The notes below the pieces were generated by a model. That model was not told where the DNA came from and ran no database searches. It was given only the letters and a program-made list of their open reading frames with translations. From NCBI GenBank assembly GCA_003242275.1, contig QGUX01000036.1:1-17285 (forward strand): a DNA stretch of 17,285 nt, written 5' to 3'. The stretch's first letter is position 1; each line of letters begins with the position of its first letter. The stretch comes from Pseudomonadota bacterium. Lineage in GTDB: Bacteria; Pseudomonadota; Gammaproteobacteria; Steroidobacterales; Steroidobacteraceae. The position numbers and the translations under genes are program-made. Positions 7,142-13,503 of this stretch are shown here, one piece after another.

Positions 7142-7627
7142 TCAATGCAGGCGCCCGGTTCCCGCCAGGCGCCGGCGGTACCACACGTCCTCCAGGCGAC
7201 CGGTCTCCACGGTGCGGCCGCTCTGCGGCGCATGCACGAACCTGCCGTCGCCGGTGTAGATGGCCACGTGGGTGATCTTCGGGCCGCTCTCGAAACGGAA
7301 GAACAGCAGGTCGCCGGCGGCGAGCTCACGCCGGGACACCGGACGGGCGGCCTTGAACTGGGCCTCGGTGGTGCGAGGCACGCTGATGCCGAGGGAGGCA
7401 TAGGCGAAGTGGACCAGGCCGCTGCAGTCGAAGGCATCCGGGCCGCTGCCACCGTAGCGGTAGGGACGTCCCAACTGGGCCAGTGCCAGGCCGGCCACCT
7501 GCTCGCCGATGCTGCGCGGGCGGTCGGCGGAATCAGCGACAGGGCGCGGGCCGGCGGCGCAGCCCGCCAGCAGCGCCGCCGCCAACAGGATGATCGCGAA
7601 CCTGGCTGGCTGCGTGGAGTGCGCCAT
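7142..7627 (-). CDS. NlpC/P60 family lipoprotein (peptidoglycan endopeptidase)
   Basis: A 161-residue lipoprotein. A signal peptide with lipobox LLAGC (C23) predicts lipid anchoring and periplasmic exposure. The rest is an NlpC/P60 (C40) cysteine peptidase domain, starting ALAQLGRPYRYGG. The nucleophile is C68 in FDCSGLVHF, with H120 in KITHVAIYTGDG and a third polar residue, H132, in FVHAP. Such enzymes cut D-glutamyl to diaminopimelate bonds in cell-wall peptides. The length is normal for the small Spr/NlpC-like members. The GATAAA-like hexamer only 8 nt before the ATG suggests a promoter very close to the start, but this is weak. It lies 86 bp upstream of the MASE1 kinase on the same strand and could be co-transcribed with it, without any evident functional link. 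Confidence 0.92.
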   Translation of the reverse strand: MAHSTQPARFAIILLAAALLAGCAAGPRPVADSADRPRSIGEQVAGLALAQLGRPYRYGGSGPDAFDCSGLVHFAYASLGISVPRTTEAQFKAARPVSRRELAAGDLLFFRFESGPKITHVAIYTGDGRFVHAPQSGRTVETGRLEDVWYRRRLAGTGRLH

Positions 7628-7745
7628 GGTGGTGTTTTATCCCACCTGCTGGCTGCGTGCTGCAACCACCTTCACGGATTGCTCTCCCTCCGGGCCCCTC
7701 CGCTTGAGCTATTGTGCCACCGGGTTCGCGTCCGTGGGCGAGGGG

Positions 7746-8768
7746 CTACAGGCTGGAGAAGAACTCCCACATGAGGTCATTGGCCCGGACGGCGGTGGAG
7801 GGATTCCCGCCGCGCAGCTTCGAGCCCCCGGGCCATGAATGGCCGCCCGTCTCCGTGACGCAGAGTTTCACCGGTGCGCCGCCGCGCCCGGCCTCATGCA
7901 GGTCGCACCATGCGCCCGCCACGCCCAGCACGCGGCGCGGCACGGGATCGGCGCCGTTCAGCCGCACCCACTTGCCGATGGTCGAGGGTACCGAGGTGAA
8001 ATCGGTGATCATGTCCTCGTCGCGGAAGGATCGGCCGGCGCCACCGCCGAACAGCACCAGTTCATCGTCCCGGGCGTGCACGTGCAGTACCGCCACGGGC
8101 CGCGAGGGACGACAGGACGCGGTGTTGTCCGTGCCAGCCACGGCCATGATGCCGCGGATCACGTCGGCGGCCTCGCAGGCCATGCGGTAGGACATCATTG
8201 CGCCATTGGACATGCCGATGACGTACACCCGCGAGGCGTCGACGCGGGTGCGCCGCTTCACGTCCTCGATCACCGCGCGCAGGAAACCGACATCATCCAC
8301 GTCCTCCTTGCGGGCCCGCGCGCAGCAGTTGCCGGCATTCCACGTGGCCAGCATGCCGGAGCGGGCAGGGCTCACGCCATTGGGAAACACCGCGATGAAG
8401 CCGGCCTGCCCGGCCTTGGTGATCAGGCCATAGCTGGCATCGTCGGCCTGGTGCACGGCGCCGCCGCCCGCGCCGTGCAAGGCCAGCACCACTGGCATGG
8501 CCGTGGAGGCATTCCAGGACTTCGGCACGTGGACCAGTGCCCAGCGCTCCAGGCCGTCATGGCGCAGGCGGATCTCGTAGCGCCCGGGCGCCTCGATGCG
8601 CTGGCCGGGCGCCAGCAGCCTGGCCGGCGGCGCCTGGGCCGCGATGCGCTCGCCGGCCCTGGCAACCAGGCGATCCCGCAGCCCGCCGCGCGCGCCGCTG
8701 TCCGCTGCCAGGCAGCCGGCGCACAGCAGCGCGGCCGCCAACCCGGTGATCCGTCCCCAACTGTCCAT
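7746..8768 (-). CDS. Secreted LpqC/PHB-depolymerase-type esterase
   Basis: A 340-residue alpha/beta-hydrolase with an N-terminal signal. LCAGC (C19) could be a lipobox, though Cys at -3 is unusual; if it is not cleaved there, the protein would be periplasmic or secreted. The family signature is clear: an oxyanion HGAGGG loop (98-103), the WNAGNCCARARKEDVDDVGF block with a vicinal Cys pair (148-149), nucleophile S187 in VIGMSNGAMM, acid D234 or D235 in HARDDELV, and H310 in TETGGHSWPGG. These motifs belong to the poly(3-hydroxybutyrate) depolymerase/feruloyl-esterase group, whose members hydrolyse polyesters or cell-wall phenolic esters. The actual substrate cannot be chosen from sequence. The ATG is preceded by GAGG at 7 nt. 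It diverges from the ketoacyl synthase gene across 80 bp. Confidence 0.88.
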   Translation of the reverse strand: MDSWGRITGLAAALLCAGCLAADSGARGGLRDRLVARAGERIAAQAPPARLLAPGQRIEAPGRYEIRLRHDGLERWALVHVPKSWNASTAMPVVLALHGAGGGAVHQADDASYGLITKAGQAGFIAVFPNGVSPARSGMLATWNAGNCCARARKEDVDDVGFLRAVIEDVKRRTRVDASRVYVIGMSNGAMMSYRMACEAADVIRGIMAVAGTDNTASCRPSRPVAVLHVHARDDELVLFGGGAGRSFRDEDMITDFTSVPSTIGKWVRLNGADPVPRRVLGVAGAWCDLHEAGRGGAPVKLCVTETGGHSWPGGSKLRGGNPSTAVRANDLMWEFFSSL

Positions 8769-8774
8769 GATGGC

Positions 8775-8784
8775 ACCTCGAGGT
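8775..8784. promoter_or_regulatory. 10-bp palindrome ACCTCGAGGT at ribosome site
   Basis: A perfect 10-bp palindrome that contains the GAGG ribosome site of the minus-strand esterase gene. It may reflect an operator or a small hairpin, or be chance in GC-rich DNA. Confidence 0.2.
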
Positions 8785-8797
8785 CCTGTCCCTGCAG

Positions 8798-8822
8798 CAA
8801 CGCATGTGCCGGCAGTGCGTTG
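8798..8822. promoter_or_regulatory. Possible operator dyad CAACGCA-N11-TGCGTTG
   Basis: Two perfect 7-bp inverted half-sites with an 11-nt spacer lie between the divergent esterase and ketoacyl synthase genes, ending 26 bp before the latter's ATG. The spacing and symmetry fit a dimeric repressor or activator site. The binding protein is not identifiable from the window. Confidence 0.35.
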
Positions 8823-8848
8823 ACGGCCGATGCGCTACATTCCGCGGC

Positions 8849-9928
8849 ATGACACATGCGGTCGTCACTGGGTGGGGCAAGTGCCTGCCGCCCGCCATTC
8901 TCTCCAATGCCGATCTCGCCACCTTCCTGGACACCAGTGACGAGTGGATACGCACGCGCACCGGCATCGCCGAGCGGCGCATCGCCCACACCGGCCTTGG
9001 CCAGCTGGCCGAGGTGGCCGCGCGGCGGGCCCTGGCCGCCGCCGGCATGGAGCCCGCGCAGCTCGAGCTGATCGTCTTCGGCACCACCAGCTTCGATGAC
9101 CAGGCGCCCAACCAGGCCTCGGGGCTGCAGCAGTGCCTGGGCGCGAAGGGCGCGGCGGCCATGGACGTCAATACCGCCTGCACCAGCTTCCTCTACGCCT
9201 GGAGCACGGCCAACGCGCTGATCCGCACCGGCGCGGTCCGCAATGCGCTGGTGGTCGGTGGCGAGGTCATCAGCCGCTTCATGGACTGGGGCAACCGCAA
9301 CGTGGCGGTGCTGTTCGGCGACGGCTGCGCGGCGCTGGTGCTGGAAGCCACGGATCGGGAAGAGGGCCTGCTCGGGGAGAAGCTGGGCTGCGACGTGGAC
9401 GGTCGCGATGCGCTGGTGATCCGCGGCATGGGCGGCCGCTACGCGGATTTCACGCGCCGCATGGGCGTCACCGAGTGGGTGTTCGAGGGCCAGGAGATCT
9501 TCCGCCGCGCCGTGGCCGGCATGGTGCGCGCATCGGCGGCGGTGCTCGACGCACGTGGCCGCGGGCCGGCCGATGTGGACCTGATGGTTCCGCACCAGGC
9601 CAACCTGCGCATCATCGAGGCGGTGGCGCAGAAGCTGGGCATCCCGCCGGAGCGTGCGTTCGTGAACGTGCAGCGCTACGGCAACATGTCCGCGGCGACG
9701 GTGCCGGTGGCGCTGGTGGAAGCGCTGGAAGAGGGAAGGGTGCCGCCGGGTGGCCTGCTGCTGCTGCCGGCCTTCGGCGCCGGCCTCACGTGGTGTGCGC
9801 ACCTGGTGCGCTGGGGAGAGCGGGTAAGGCCCCTGGGCGAAAGCGATGCGTCGCTGCCGCCCTGCGGGGCGAGCGGCCTCGACCTCGTGCGCGAACTCAT
9901 CCGCCTGCGCGCCGGCGCAGGCGGATGA
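8849..9928 (+). CDS. FabH-type 3-oxoacyl-ACP synthase III
   Basis: A 359-residue thiolase-fold condensing enzyme of the ketoacyl-ACP synthase III family, which joins an acyl-CoA to malonyl-ACP. The catalytic triad is intact: C111 in DVNTACTSFLYAWS, H249 in VPHQANLRII and N279 in QRYGNMSAATVP. The N-terminal substrate-loop motif DEWIRTRTGIAERR (31-44) is also present. The protein is about 40 residues longer than typical housekeeping FabH, mainly in the tail after LTWCAHLVRWG (residues 325-359), which ends in a Leu/Arg/Gly-rich segment. No other fatty-acid genes adjoin it, so it may be a secondary, specialised FabH homologue rather than the main initiator of fatty-acid synthesis. The ATG at 8849 was chosen because the protein then aligns with the family start (THAVVTGWGKCLPP); no good ribosome site is visible. 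Confidence 0.9.
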   Translation: MTHAVVTGWGKCLPPAILSNADLATFLDTSDEWIRTRTGIAERRIAHTGLGQLAEVAARRALAAAGMEPAQLELIVFGTTSFDDQAPNQASGLQQCLGAKGAAAMDVNTACTSFLYAWSTANALIRTGAVRNALVVGGEVISRFMDWGNRNVAVLFGDGCAALVLEATDREEGLLGEKLGCDVDGRDALVIRGMGGRYADFTRRMGVTEWVFEGQEIFRRAVAGMVRASAAVLDARGRGPADVDLMVPHQANLRIIEAVAQKLGIPPERAFVNVQRYGNMSAATVPVALVEALEEGRVPPGGLLLLPAFGAGLTWCAHLVRWGERVRPLGESDASLPPCGASGLDLVRELIRLRAGAGG

Positions 9929-9929
9929 G
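9896..9929. terminator. Perfect 15-bp hairpin between convergent genes
   Basis: Bases 9896-9910 (CTCATCCGCCTGCGC) and 9915-9929 (GCGCAGGCGGATGAG) pair perfectly around a 4-nt GCCG loop. The element spans the last codons and stop of the ketoacyl synthase gene and ends 9 bp before the stop of the convergent lipoprotein gene. No T-run follows on either strand, so it is not a classical intrinsic terminator. A bidirectional transcription barrier or 3'-end stabiliser for both mRNAs is the likely role. Confidence 0.6.
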
Positions 9930-9937
9930 CGGCAGGC

Positions 9938-10768
9938 TTAGGAGCGGGGAATCTCCACTGGCGCCGACAGCACCAGCGTCAGCATCGCGCCCTCGTCGAG
10001 CTTGACCTCGGTGCCGGTTTCCTTGGCGGCCACGGCACCCGCGGCCGCGCCGAGGATGCCACCGATCACGCGGTTGCGATCCTTCTTCTTGTTGCCGATC
10101 TGGTCGGCCAGCAGCGCACCGGCGGCAGCGCCGCCGACGATCTTCACCGCGTCGCGCGTGTTGTCGCTCTTGCCCACTTCCTTGAAGTCGCCGGCGATGG
10201 GCACGTCGGTGCCGCCCGGGAGCTGGATGCGATCGAAGGCCAGCACCAGCGTGGGCGTGCCGCCGATGCGGTCGCTGCCGGACACCACCTCGACCACCGA
10301 GCCCGCCACCGTGAGTCCGGCGGGGATGGCCGTGCGGCCGTCGACCAGCACGTCGCTGGCCACGCGCGCCTCGACGGTCTGCCCCACCTTGGCGGTCTTG
10401 GTCGACAGTCCGGTGACCAGCGCCACCGGCACCTCGGTGCCTGCGGGCACGGTGACGCTGCGCGCCACCGGCGCGGTGGACGCGGGGCGGCTGGAGGAAG
10501 CCGTGGACGCCGGCTTCGATGTCGATGCCGGGCTGGGGGACGTGGAGGCCGTGGAGGGCCTGGGCGCGGGGGCGGGTGCGGCCGGCTCAGCGGGAGCAGG
10601 CTGCTGCTGGGCGAGCTCGGCCTCGAGCCGGTCGAGCTCGGCCCGCTTCTCGGCGATCTCCTCGGCGGTGAGGGCGGTCTCGGCCTGGGCGGCCGGGTCC
10701 TGTTTGCTGCAGCCGGCAAGCAGGGCGAGGGCCCCGAGCGCGGCCACGGTCAGTCTCTGATGACGCAT
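9938..10768 (-). CDS. Lipoprotein with coiled-coil and glycine zipper
   Basis: A 276-residue predicted lipoprotein (lipobox LLAGC, C20). Mature regions in order: a short charged coiled coil (TAEEIAEKRAELDRLEAELA, about 35-54); a Pro/Ala/Ser-rich flexible linker (about 55-105), as expected for a protein spanning part of the periplasm; a beta-rich domain (VPAGTEVPVALVTGLSTKTA ... DGRTAIPAGLTVAGSV); and, near the C-terminus, a glycine-zipper hairpin (VGGAAAGALLADQIG ... GGILGAAAGAVAAKETGTEV), then a closing strand (LTLVLSAPVEI). Glycine zippers of this type pack against or insert into membranes. The function is unknown; an envelope-associated structural role is plausible. The start is well supported: AGGAG lies 7 nt before the ATG. 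Two inverted repeats lie 45-100 bp upstream. Confidence 0.85.
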   Translation of the reverse strand: MRHQRLTVAALGALALLAGCSKQDPAAQAETALTAEEIAEKRAELDRLEAELAQQQPAPAEPAAPAPAPRPSTASTSPSPASTSKPASTASSSRPASTAPVARSVTVPAGTEVPVALVTGLSTKTAKVGQTVEARVASDVLVDGRTAIPAGLTVAGSVVEVVSGSDRIGGTPTLVLAFDRIQLPGGTDVPIAGDFKEVGKSDNTRDAVKIVGGAAAGALLADQIGNKKKDRNRVIGGILGAAAGAVAAKETGTEVKLDEGAMLTLVLSAPVEIPRS

Positions 10769-10813
10769 CTGGATTCTCCTTCAGCCACGTTCACGATGGC
10801 GAACGGGACATTC

Positions 10814-10831
10814 CGAATCATCCCTGATTCG
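10814..10831. promoter_or_regulatory. Inverted repeat CGAATCA-N4-TGATTCG
   Basis: A perfect 7-bp inverted repeat with a 4-nt centre, 45 bp upstream of the lipoprotein start and in an AT-richer part of the divergent intergenic region. It could be an operator or a hairpin in the lipoprotein 5' leader. No regulator is assigned. Confidence 0.35.
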
Positions 10832-10833
10832 CG

Positions 10834-10866
10834 GTCGAAAGTTGCGGGAACCATCCGACTTTCGAC
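10834..10866. promoter_or_regulatory. Inverted repeat GTCGAAAGT-N15-ACTTTCGAC
   Basis: A perfect 9-bp inverted repeat with a 15-nt spacer, directly next to the 10814-10831 dyad. The pair sits between the divergent lipoprotein and hydrolase genes, as expected for shared control. No clear -35/-10 pair could be fixed on either strand. Confidence 0.4.
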
Positions 10867-10964
10867 AAGCGGGTTTGATATGTCAAGGTGTCGCCCGCCA
10901 GCGGCTGGATGGCTGCCGCAGCCGCAATGGGCTGGTAAGTTGCGCTCCCGTGCAAGGAGGTTCA

Positions 10965-11831
10965 ATGCAGGACATCTGGAAGGCGCTGCGCCAGATCGGC
11001 GAGGAGTTCTCCCCACGCGCCATCGACGCCACGCGCCAGCTCTACGCCGGCGACGCACTGCGCCCCGCGGACGCGGGCGCCGTCGTCACCCGTGACCTCG
11101 CCTACGGCGGCGATCCACGCCAGCGGCTGGATGTGTTCCATCCGGGGGGCGACGTTGCATCCCGGCCCGTGGTGGTGTTCGTGCACGGGGGCGGATTCGC
11201 TGCCGGCGACAAGGGCGGGGAGGGTGCGCCCTTCTACAACAACGTGGGTGCCTGGGCCGTGCGCAGCGGCTTCGTCGGCGTGAACATGACCTACCGGCTG
11301 GCGCCGCAATATCCCTGGCCGCATGGCGCCCAGGATGTGGCGCTGGCATTGCGCTGGGTGGCGGAGAACATCGGCCGGTACGGCGGTGATGCAGCTCGCG
11401 TCGTCGTGGTCGGCCAGTCCGCCGGGGCGGCGCATGTGGCCGGTTGCCTGGCGGGCCATGGGGGTGCGTCCCTCGAGCCGGCAGCCAGCGTGCTGCTGTC
11501 CGGCATCTACGAGCCCGATGCGTTCCACGTCGATCCCATGCAGGAGGCGTACTTCGGTGCAGACGTCGGCCAGTACGCGTCGCGCTCCACTGTCGTGGCA
11601 CTGGCGCGCACCAGCGTGCCCTGCCTGTTCACCATCAGCCAGTTCGACCCGCCGCTGTTCCAGCGCCAGCTCGCCGCGGTGTTCGAGGCGCGCACCGCGG
11701 TGACCGGCCACTGTCCGGAGTTGCTCTGGCTGCCCGGCCACAACCATTTCTCCACCTCGATGCAGATCGGCGGACCACACGACACGCTCGGTCCCCAGCT
11801 CGCCACATATATAAGGCGCATCGCCGGCTGA
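10965..11831 (+). CDS. Alpha/beta hydrolase (HGGGF esterase type)
   Basis: A 288-residue cytosolic serine hydrolase. It has an HGGGF oxyanion motif (74-78) after VVVFV, nucleophile S152 in VVVGQSAGAAH, a likely acid D228 in ISQFDPPLF and a catalytic His in PGHNHFSTS (H259 or H261). The HGGGF/GxSAG pairing places it with the hormone-sensitive-lipase/kynurenine-formamidase-like esterases that act on small esters or amides. No signal peptide is present. The start has an exceptionally good ribosome site, AAGGAGG ending 4 nt before the ATG, so translation is probably strong. It has no tryptophan-catabolism neighbours, so formamidase activity is not favoured over general esterase. It ends just before the control region of the nitrate transporter operon; the NtrC-like site begins 4 bp after its stop. 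Confidence 0.87.
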   Translation: MQDIWKALRQIGEEFSPRAIDATRQLYAGDALRPADAGAVVTRDLAYGGDPRQRLDVFHPGGDVASRPVVVFVHGGGFAAGDKGGEGAPFYNNVGAWAVRSGFVGVNMTYRLAPQYPWPHGAQDVALALRWVAENIGRYGGDAARVVVVGQSAGAAHVAGCLAGHGGASLEPAASVLLSGIYEPDAFHVDPMQEAYFGADVGQYASRSTVVALARTSVPCLFTISQFDPPLFQRQLAAVFEARTAVTGHCPELLWLPGHNHFSTSMQIGGPHDTLGPQLATYIRRIAG

Positions 11832-11834
11832 CGC

Positions 11835-11851
11835 TGCACTGCGGCTGTGCA
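11835..11851. promoter_or_regulatory. NtrC-like enhancer dyad
   Basis: TGCAC-N7-GTGCA forms a perfect 17-bp dyad matching the conserved arms of NtrC binding sites. Its centre lies about 157 bp upstream of the predicted sigma-54 transcript start, in the range used by enhancer-bound NtrC. A further lone half-site (TTGCAC, 11865-11870) lies 13 bp downstream. Assignment to NtrC is inference from motif and position. Confidence 0.6.
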
Positions 11852-11974
11852 ATCGCGCCGCCGGTTGCACGCCGCTGAACCTTCGTTGGCATTGCAAACC
11901 ACTGCGAGGCCGCCGCAAGGGCCCGTGGCGGCGCCCGCGCGCCACCTGGCCCGCCGGAAGGCAACTTCGCGCGC

Positions 11975-11990
11975 TGGCACGCGCCTTGCT
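11975..11990 (+). promoter_or_regulatory. Sigma-54 (RpoN) promoter
   Basis: TGGCAC-N5-TTGCT matches the -24/-12 consensus at every conserved base, including the invariant GG (11976-11977) and GC (11988-11989) with the required spacing. The predicted transcript start is about 11999-12001, directly before the leader hairpins. Sigma-54 promoters need an enhancer-bound activator, and the NtrC-like dyad upstream fits that. Confidence 0.85.
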
Positions 11991-12003
11991 TCTGACTGCT
12001 CAA

Positions 12004-12022
12004 GCCTTCAACGACTGGAGGC
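12004..12022 (+). promoter_or_regulatory. Leader hairpin P1
   Basis: GCCTTC (12004-12009) pairs with GGAGGC (12017-12022), six pairs including one T-G wobble, around the loop AACGACT. A at position 1 and G at position 4 agree with the ANTAR loop rule, but the loop is 7 nt rather than the canonical 6. Confidence 0.6.
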
Positions 12023-12026
12023 CGTA

Positions 12027-12040
12027 CGGCAACGCCGCCG
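12027..12040 (+). promoter_or_regulatory. Leader hairpin P2 (antiterminator)
   Basis: CGGC (12027-12030) pairs with GCCG (12037-12040) around the exact hexaloop AACGCC, with A1 and G4. The stem is short but all G-C. Bases 12031-12040 are also the 5' arm of the terminator, so binding of a protein to P2 would block termination. Confidence 0.6.
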
Positions 12041-12086
12041 GTCCGGTTGGGAACTCCTCCCCCAGCCGACACCGGCGGCGTTTTTT
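12031..12086 (+). terminator. Intrinsic terminator in operon leader
   Basis: Bases 12031-12042 and 12071-12082 form a perfect 12-bp GC-rich stem. It continues inside, after a small bulge, as an 8-bp stem (12044-12051 with 12061-12068, one wobble), and six T residues occupy 12081-12086. It ends 28 nt before the first ATG. It could also end transcripts of the hydrolase gene 200 bp upstream, but its overlap with P2 and its place after a sigma-54 start favour an attenuator. Confidence 0.88.
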
Positions 12087-12114
12087 GTTTGCGTGAAGCA
12101 GAACGGGAGCAGGC

Positions 12115-13503
12115 ATGAAGAACAGGCCGGACATTTCGCGGCGCCGCGTGCTGGCAGGGATCGCGGCGGGGGCGGTGGCCACACAGGTGCGAGGCGCGGC
12201 GCCCAAGCCGCTGAAGCTGGAAAAGGAGCAGCTGCGCATCGGCTTCATCAAGCTCACCGACATGGTGCCGCTGGCCATTGCCTACGAGAAGGGATTCTTC
12301 GAGGACGAGGGCCTGTACGTGACCCTGGAGCCGCAGGCCAACTGGAAGCTGATCCTCGACCGGGTGATCACCGGCGAACTGGATGCCGCGCACATGCTGG
12401 CCGGGCAGCCGCTGGGCGCCACCGTGGGCATCGGCACCAGGGCCGAAGTGATCACGGCCTTCAGCATGGACCTCAACGGCAATGCCATCACCGTCTCCAA
12501 CGCGGTGTGGCAGCAGATGCTGCCGCACGTGCCCAGGGACGCGCAGGGCCGGCTGGTGCGGCCGGTGAAGGCCAGCGCACTCAAGCCCGTGGTCGAGCAG
12601 TTCAGGGCTTCCGGCAGGCCCTTCCGCATGGGCATGGTGTTTCCCGTTTCCACGCACAACTACGAGCTGCGCTACTGGCTGGCCGCCGGCGGCGTGCATC
12701 CGGGCTTCTACTCGCCGGCCGACGTGAACGGGCAGGTGGCCGCCGACGTGCTGCTGTCGGTGACGCCGCCGCCGCAGATGCCGGCCACGCTCGAGGCCGG
12801 CACCATCAATGGTTACTGCGTGGGCGAGCCGTGGAACCAGCAGGCCCTGTTCAAGAAGGTGGGCGTGCCGGTCATCACCGACTACGAGATCTGGAAGAAC
12901 AACCCCGAAAAGGTCATCGGCGTCACGCGCGCCTGGGCCGAGAAATACCCGAACACGCACATCGCGCTGGTCAAGGCGCTGATGCGCGCCGCGCAGTGGC
13001 TGGATGCCTCGCCGGCCAACCGCCGCGAGGCCGCGACGCTGATCTCCAGGGCCAACTACGTGGGTGCCGACGTGCGCGTGATCTCGGCCAGCATGACCGG
13101 CACCTTCGAGTACGCGCCGGGCGAGAAGCATCCGGTGCCCGACTTCAACGTGTTCTGGCGCTACCACGCCACCTATCCGTTCATCAGCGACGCGGTCTGG
13201 TACCTCACGCAGATGCGCCGCTGGGGACAGATTCCCGAGGGCAAGCCGGACTCCTGGTACATCGAGACGGCGAAGAAGGTGTACCGCCCCGACATCTACC
13301 TGCAGGCGGCCCGGCTGCTGCTGGAGGAAGGGAAGATCCGGCGCGAGGAGGTGCCCTGGGACAGCGACGGCTTCCGCCCGCCGGTGAAGGACTTCATCGA
13401 CGGCATGACCTACGACGGCCGCAAGCCCAATGCCTACATCGACGGCTTCGCGATCGGCCTGAAGGGCAACCAGAAGGTGGAGGGCTCCCGTGTCGTCGGC
13501 TGA
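12115..13503 (+). CDS. nrtA: Nitrate/nitrite-type ABC substrate-binding protein
   Basis: A 462-residue periplasmic binding protein of the NrtA/NasF/CmpA family (nitrate, nitrite, cyanate or bicarbonate). The N-terminus carries a twin-arginine signal ([15 protein letters not shown]) with probable cleavage near VRGA, so it is likely exported folded. Family features follow: [68 protein letters not shown] and the C-terminal [24 protein letters not shown]. Length and motifs fit nitrate/nitrite binders. Bicarbonate specificity is disfavoured by the non-cyanobacterial setting and the nas-type leader, but the ligand is not proven by sequence. A GGGAG lies shortly before the ATG. It is the first gene of the operon, controlled by the sigma-54 promoter and leader terminator, and overlaps the permease gene by 14 nt. 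Confidence 0.88.
   Translation: MKNRPDISRRRVLAGIAAGAVATQVRGAAPKPLKLEKEQLRIGFIKLTDMVPLAIAYEKGFFEDEGLYVTLEPQANWKLILDRVITGELDAAHMLAGQPLGATVGIGTRAEVITAFSMDLNGNAITVSNAVWQQMLPHVPRDAQGRLVRPVKASALKPVVEQFRASGRPFRMGMVFPVSTHNYELRYWLAAGGVHPGFYSPADVNGQVAADVLLSVTPPPQMPATLEAGTINGYCVGEPWNQQALFKKVGVPVITDYEIWKNNPEKVIGVTRAWAEKYPNTHIALVKALMRAAQWLDASPANRREAATLISRANYVGADVRVISASMTGTFEYAPGEKHPVPDFNVFWRYHATYPFISDAVWYLTQMRRWGQIPEGKPDSWYIETAKKVYRPDIYLQAARLLLEEGKIRREEVPWDSDGFRPPVKDFIDGMTYDGRKPNAYIDGFAIGLKGNQKVEGSRVVG

Larger units (their letters stand above)
12001..12114 (+). promoter_or_regulatory. Nas-type antitermination leader RNA
   Basis: The predicted 5' leader of the transporter transcript contains, in order, a first hairpin (12004-12022), a second hairpin (12027-12040) and an intrinsic terminator (12031-12086) that uses the second hairpin's loop and 3' strand as its own 5' arm. 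Second hairpin and terminator are therefore mutually exclusive. Two adjacent hairpins with A at loop position 1 and G at loop position 4 are the known target of ANTAR-domain antiterminators (NasR in Klebsiella nasF, NasT in other proteobacteria), which respond to nitrate/nitrite. The ANTAR protein is not in the window. Confidence 0.75.

Noticed and set aside
7056..7184. N-terminal extension of the MASE1 kinase to 7184
   Set aside because: It would overlap the NlpC/P60 gene and add a Pro-rich stretch before the first membrane helix.
4452..7259. A 935-codon open frame on the plus strand
   Set aside because: It runs antisense to the MASE1 kinase and out of frame through the EAL domain. Its Arg/Gly/His-rich translation has no domain and reflects high GC content.
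8820..8841. TTGACG and TACATT as a promoter for the ketoacyl synthase gene
   Set aside because: The spacer is only 10 nt, far too short for a sigma-70 promoter. TACATT alone could serve a near-leaderless transcript, but that is not supported further.
10965..11831. Kynurenine formamidase (kynB-like) assignment
   Set aside because: The HGGGF/GQSAG pattern is shared by many esterases, and no tryptophan-degradation genes are adjacent.
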